Shown: piece by piece, positions 8,101 through 10,096 of the stretch
How positions within the stretch are numbered: position 1 is the first letter of the stretch
How the letters are laid out: each line of letters opens with the position of its first letter
Assembly: GCA_044375415.1 (NCBI GenBank)
Contig: JBILMS010000091.1
Coordinates: forward strand, 1 to 10,096
Length of the DNA stretch: 10,096 nucleotides
Source: JAWXBG01 sp044375415
GTDB taxonomy: Bacteria; Bacteroidota; Bacteroidia; Flavobacteriales_D; Sanyastnellaceae
Reading direction: 5' to 3'
Notes under the pieces: generated by a model
What the model saw: only the letters and a program-made list of their open reading frames with translations
The model's database searches: none
Told to the model about the DNA's origin: nothing
Made by a program: the position numbers and the translations under genes

Positions 8101-10096
8101 TTGCGGCGTTCCGACAAAATTACATCAACCATTGTATGGCCTCCCCGGTGGAAGAACTTACCCTACTGGGTCTTCAGCATAAGTATCATTATACATTGTA
8201 CTACTATGATCAAGGAGGAAGCTTACAGCGCACCGTTCCTCCTCAGGGTGTAATACTTCTGGATCCAACAGAACAACTGGCCACTCAAGCGGCCCGATAC
8301 ACCCCTAGCACTGCCGACGATGTTTTCCCGGAACATTACATGGTCAGTGAATATCATTACAACAGCTTAAACCAACTGATTAATCAGGAAACACCCGACG
8401 CCGGAGTATCGCTGTTTTGGTATGATGAACTCGGTCGTTTAATTCTATCTCAAAATGCGCAGCAAAAAGTAGATGATGAATATAGCTATACATTTTTTGA
8501 TGAACTAGGAAGAGTAGTTGAAGTAGGGCAACATGAAGCTGCCATAACAGGCCTTCCTTTCGAAGGAGGAAACATAGCTTATAACACATTAGAAGATATT
8601 GAAGAGGTAACTAGGAAGCAAGTAACCCGTACTTATTACGACACCGAACTTGGGAATATTCCTAATGCCAACTTTGGTGGAAGCGCTCCCCAGAACTTGA
8701 GAAACCGGGTGGCAGCTGTTGCATATTACGATACGTATTACGAAATGTTGGCAGTAACGAATTACCAACATGCCACACAATATAGTTACGACATTCACGG
8801 CAATGTAGACCGACTGGTTCAAGATAATCCTCAGATGGACGATTATCTCACAGGTCAGAGGTATAAATTTATGACCTACCAATTCGATCTCATCTCGGGC
8901 AATGTGCACGAGGTCTTGTATCAACCCGGAAAGGTCGATGAATTCTATCACCGATATTTGTATGATGCCGACAATCGCATTACCCAAGTTACTACAAGCT
9001 CCGACCATGTTCATTGGGATCGAGATGCCAAATATTTTTACTATCCGCACGGTCCGCTTTCCAGAGTTGAGCTTGGAACCAAACAAGTACAAGGTACCGA
9101 TTATGCCTACACCCTTCATGGATGGATTAAGGGTGTGAATAGTACCACTTTGTTCACTTCCCGAGATATGGGAATGGATCATGAGGCAGGGAACGCCAAC
9201 TCACATTTTGCCGCAGATATATACAGCTATGCCTTGAATTATTATGAGCACGGCGACTACTCTGACTACAACCCCATTGGAACTAGCAACTGGCTGGCAG
9301 GGGATGAGTGGATGGATTATTTGGGCACTGATTGCCGTTCGCTGTACAATGGTAACATTCAATTTATGACTACCACACTATGGTTCGATCACGACGAAAC
9401 TGGAGGACCAAGTGCACAACCCCAACTGACTGCCTACATGTATGATCAGCTCAATAGGATTATTAGTATGAAGGCTCATTCTGAAATGATCCCTAGTTAT
9501 AATTTTTGGGATGATGATAGCAATGAATTTTACAATACCTCTTATAGCTACGATGCTAATGGAAACATCAAAACCCTCACCCGCAATGGCAACCAAAGTG
9601 GGCAACTGTTGATGGATGCTTTGGAATACTACCCTTTCAATGCCGGAGGATATACCGACAATAAATTGACCTATGTTAAAGACGAACAATCAGATGATGG
9701 CGCCTATTCCGAAGACCTGAACTCCACCCAAGCTCCGGGCAATTACACCTACGACCTAATCGGAAACCTGATTTCGGATGAAGATGAGGGAATAGACGAC
9801 ATCACTTGGCTTGTGACCGGAAAAATTGCGTACATCCAGAAAGAATCTACCCAAGCCGACCTCGAATTTCATTACGATGCCATGGGTAATCGAATTAGCA
9901 AATCGGTGGTCAATAAAAGCGGCGGAACACCGTTATCCGAAGATGAGTGGGATCACACATTTTATGTTAGAGACGCAAGTGGTAATGTAATGGCAACCTA
10001 TACTTTTGACGGTGGCTCAGAAAAGCTTATCTTAGCCGAGCAACACATTTACGGCTCAGCCCGCATTGGCATGCGTGTACCCAACACCGACATAGA
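2049..10096 (+). CDS. Giant secreted RHS/YD-repeat protein (3' truncated by window end)
   Basis: The frame from ATG 2049 stays open to the window edge: 2,682 full codons and no stop. It starts 12 bases after the previous stop, with only a weak AGG-like element upstream, as is usual in Bacteroidota. Layout by residue: signal peptide 1-23 (cleavage near ICA/VE); beta-rich N-terminal region 24-200; fibronectin-III-like segment about 204-315, beginning near LEVYWDYIPGAEEYELEF; first YD/RHS block about 335-563, with SYYDGSLRSRQ, IYDYQGR (370-376) and SYMDMHGR (538-545); cysteine-rich insert about 641-2029; C-terminal YD shell from about 2046, with YYYDQGGSLQRTVPPQGV, WYDELGR, FFDELGR, YDIHGN, YDANGN, YDLIGN and YDAMGN. 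The last residues, YVRDASGNVMATY and EQHIYGSARIG, are how the RHS core begins in Bacteroidota. RHS shells form hollow beta cocoons that often enclose a C-terminal toxin; that end is missing here, so toxin, adhesin or other roles remain open. Export to the surface is inferred from the signal peptide. Confidence 0.92.
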   Translation, partial: MKKLIECLLIALCIFQSYDSICAVETVNRRLGSPSIYSVSTGAVIQVVDQKTYGINSSTWDFEMVGSKGIIEVGIDQFSNDYEDLSSVLELTFMVKYYSSATATEVSMQEEIHLQVSNSLDGDRSKSTSIFKLDNAYRMFRVELVSMLLNPLSPTSVTTLPGNVYIEASLEIERYYDFDETEVFPAIDLGHNAIDNDSEQIGPEELEVYWDYIPGAEEYELEFTYVDDYDVDGETLAGSQIDWRVSDFDLNCTRVVTTNQFYRIPLLYERGYLLYRVRAVGKGGPTAGDYSYRIQGRWNLNNANSNPTEVASHYYIEYPHEQLKNWQVQVSYAEQAKRKDVVSYYDGSLRSRQTVTRLNSDNNAIVGETIYDYQGRAVIQTLPVPSGVSSLRYYSRFNLFGIVGDESIPYGKEHFDKDSEACSVDTPPMYSGTESGVNGSAVYYSANNFILSSHQNFIPDAEGFPFSQVEYEPDNTGRIRRQGGVGLAHQLGSGHDTKYFYAEPDQSELDAMFGNEVGYAHHYKKIMTVDPNGQASLSYMDMHGRVIATCLSGSNPSNVTALDSMGEPVVKNTDLLNKSSANSPNSILGIEDLDATDDPSDKNVLSTDGMSMTFFGNYLAESVGDYTLSYEISNSDFKDDCTELCFPPVYDLIVKVQDECGTTLLEWGSDSNPESLQYTVDEFGNISIADPTEITSCNQEIHELYNNSLLIESLPVGNYHISKELRINQFALDYYTQLYTSYLESQQLQLNCGTAVSNTCLTSNLGILQETINSNMVNCNPSLCQDCMHDLVVSIFVLNDNLQTSGVDNIGTYSYTSVPASTNANFREWVEDFGEFISTAGPTNPNSELVGGDIIIQPFGNDEENLAFWNSQMEHCLSSCDEPLSYCEMAKQLMLADMSPHGQYGSLNFESQNERRLSVFYEDNVLPILDLGSSDASTWRKPQPAYMDQNGQPSLIALSNYGGVFTPAVVSLVDVTYDSDGQAFTTPENLQYFSDFIANWQDSWAQSLLKYHPEYSYYQWCILWEKDSYTLVGTEEASSLEYESNLRLLTTRTQANDYLDDGVDFLHGVATFVGTPDVIGAGELGILELDPLFLNSELSGYKSDLMDLLNDYQETGYTVIQMALMAANCATWYGNNVESSCLDNVEWNTDNVDASWNFLVGYYLGERQKIIQKAADEYAITGYVNYEILNEETPIVYTGAIGKENFNPNGPGIPGLLFTDWTSDLDVQCQFQNGTHYRAPSSNFFYSLYENKTRRLGFNSEESILSSIGTENSDDLQGIADYNAYIQTGNCPLSVDLGILIGGLFKNCNPANTYSSSLLQIYPNIGLTADLYAWLEEATVPTQEYINSNTFIQTEWLWELISVFDINNNLIGQDINIYHISDDETAVLTIFLESNFSMPLGVYFTSQVQFYTTSSTTFVLTVVGSDGVSYSGTGTVAGLDLTDCGTEDFDDYCDLTPAGHDLITLINLLLANGDYNSTSVDLMDPDLPYYSIFSQNLLGILGFGGGSYYWDGFDEKIECPSCPSEISIDLHISGAHTAGSYIGSVEALSTGDFNIIEVDANGEVVNTRNTWIGYSGSNSQQWWSTCGTPPNLACQGPEYELANDIQNLIQAVLMQNQEINDDQLTGSQYWSTNLQEAIASYDVSDPANPGEPELLFADGIYDSDTFQLIVENSSDEVYCTLELSFPENNLFAAFDYTQIEAVLDLVADYSQSSADGSTACFYLLVDMNTGTSGDELWLKGCSCLSIKTCETCTPQVLLPAVREAYCFKEELFDLTEELGYTSDEASDIWNEMYVTYGGSHVFCAATDLYLEYCELIDSYTTGTMSDIVNSVYYVPIEDFFQYVASDCLFGYLDYLNNLVDDGVEPSISLPPSNSIHYVSLHDFCAAGYTADCYLAYSDYIEEEFVEGGNSLHHLYNSISEYCSSFPPAVACLPLNLPISPVVSCQECETPCGPIEDDPCTVENEWQIALALNDGSDFIESPEGCACGIIDCEGCEESMANLTESNTAQSSQSIIESMVAAFRQNYINHCMASPVEELTLLGLQHKYHYTLYYYDQGGSLQRTVPPQGVILLDPTEQLATQAARYTPSTADDVFPEHYMVSEYHYNSLNQLINQETPDAGVSLFWYDELGRLILSQNAQQKVDDEYSYTFFDELGRVVEVGQHEAAITGLPFEGGNIAYNTLEDIEEVTRKQVTRTYYDTELGNIPNANFGGSAPQNLRNRVAAVAYYDTYYEMLAVTNYQHATQYSYDIHGNVDRLVQDNPQMDDYLTGQRYKFMTYQFDLISGNVHEVLYQPGKVDEFYHRYLYDADNRITQVTTSSDHVHWDRDAKYFYYPHGPLSRVELGTKQVQGTDYAYTLHGWIKGVNSTTLFTSRDMGMDHEAGNANSHFAADIYSYALNYYEHGDYSDYNPIGTSNWLAGDEWMDYLGTDCRSLYNGNIQFMTTTLWFDHDETGGPSAQPQLTAYMYDQLNRIISMKAHSEMIPSYNFWDDDSNEFYNTSYSYDANGNIKTLTRNGNQSGQLLMDALEYYPFNAGGYTDNKLTYVKDEQSDDGAYSEDLNSTQAPGNYTYDLIGNLISDEDEGIDDITWLVTGKIAYIQKESTQADLEFHYDAMGNRISKSVVNKSGGTPLSEDEWDHTFYVRDASGNVMATYTFDGGSEKLILAEQHIYGSARIGMRVPNTDI
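3051..3737 (+). other. N-terminal YD/RHS block of the giant protein
   Basis: Residues about 335-563. It contains KDVVSYYDGSLRSRQTVTRL and, shortly after, IYDYQGRAVIQTLPVP, then GRIRRQGGVG, a histidine-containing GHDTKYFY stretch, VDPNGQASLSYMD and MHGRVIATCLSG. These are YD-type strand-turn units (Y/F-D-x-x-G-R) plus linkers that I recognise as conserved in Bacteroidota RHS proteins. The block is separated from the main C-terminal YD shell by a very long insert, so the predicted shell is discontinuous in sequence. Boundaries are approximate. Confidence 0.7.
3969..8135 (+). other. Cysteine-rich insert domain region of the giant protein
   Basis: Residues 641-2029 hold about 47 cysteines by my count, against one in the residues after 2029. 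Many are paired: C641/C645, C784/C787, C1519/C1522, C1944/C1947/C1951. A C-x-C-x(4-5)-C-x2-C pattern occurs twice (C1741-C1752 and C1984-C1994). The first three pairs are each followed by a strand-like hydrophobic stretch (YDLIVKVQD, HDLVVSIFV, EISIDLHIS), suggesting repeated small beta domains. Other marked motifs are LADMSPHGQYG (895-905) and a tryptophan-rich W-x3-W-x2-SLLKYHPEY-x4-WC stretch (1000-1021). An extracellular protein with this pattern is likely to be disulfide-bonded; metal binding is the alternative. I cannot assign a named domain. Confidence 0.7.
8184..10096 (+). other. C-terminal YD-repeat shell leading into the RHS core (truncated)
   Basis: Residues 2046-2682. YD-type units lie at YYYDQGG (2051-2057), WYDELGRL (from 2124), FFDELGRV (from 2149), YSYDIHGN (from 2245), YLYDADNRI (about 2302), YDANGNI (2501-2507), YDLIGN (2568-2573) and YDAMGNRI (from 2609). 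The segment 2277-2364, with FDLISGNV, YQPGK, FYHRYLYDADNRIT, FYYPHGPLSRVELG and DYAYTLHGWIKGVN, is the most family-typical part. The window stops just after YVRDASGN (from 2639) and IYGSARIG, where the ELxxHLGN and RYGFNGxE part of the core would be expected next. The terminal effector region is outside the window. Confidence 0.85.

Noticed and set aside
7966..8253. Plus-strand open frame of 95 codons overlapping the giant gene
   Set aside because: Out of frame with the giant protein, which keeps its cysteine motif and the YYYDQGG block across the same bases; no start context or family motif.
8589..9182. Minus-strand open frame of 197 codons
   Set aside because: It lies wholly antisense to the strongly recognisable YD shell on the plus strand. 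It has no recognised motif and is a shadow of the coding bias there.
9378..9689. Minus-strand open frame of 103 codons
   Set aside because: Antisense to clear YD-repeat coding sequence, with hydrophobic valine/isoleucine-rich shadow composition and no family motif.

Overview
The window is AT-leaning DNA (roughly 40% G+C by eye) that reads as Bacteroidota, most likely a Flavobacteriales-type marine or aquatic bacterium. The clues are weak Shine-Dalgarno sequences, tightly packed co-directional genes, and YD/RHS proteins carrying sequence blocks I recall as typical of Bacteroidota giant secreted proteins. I cannot place it to genus.

The whole window is one plus-strand gene cluster with essentially no non-coding space. 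Positions 1-1311 hold the 3' part of a large protein. Its end carries a jelly-roll-like region and one terminal YD-type unit; the gene begins upstream of the window. Positions 1311-2036 hold a complete 241-residue exported protein with a LolA-like beta fold, overlapping the previous stop codon by one base. Positions 2049-10096 hold the first 2,682 codons of a giant RHS/YD-repeat protein. This frame has a start codon and signal peptide but no stop codon before the window edge.

The giant protein has four parts: an N-terminal beta-rich and fibronectin-like region; a first short YD/RHS block; an insert of about 1,400 residues with about 47 cysteines; and a long C-terminal YD shell that is cut off as the RHS-core-like segment begins. 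Its C-terminal end, where a toxin, effector or secretion domain would sit, is not in the window.

The spacing implies one polycistronic transcript and coordinated export of all three products. The first and third proteins share YD-type architecture, and the small protein between them is the obvious candidate for a periplasmic partner or chaperone. That functional link is inference. The most interesting material is the cysteine-rich insert that interrupts the YD shell and the conserved three-gene layout. I found no RNA genes, mobile elements, CRISPR arrays, clear promoters or terminators.
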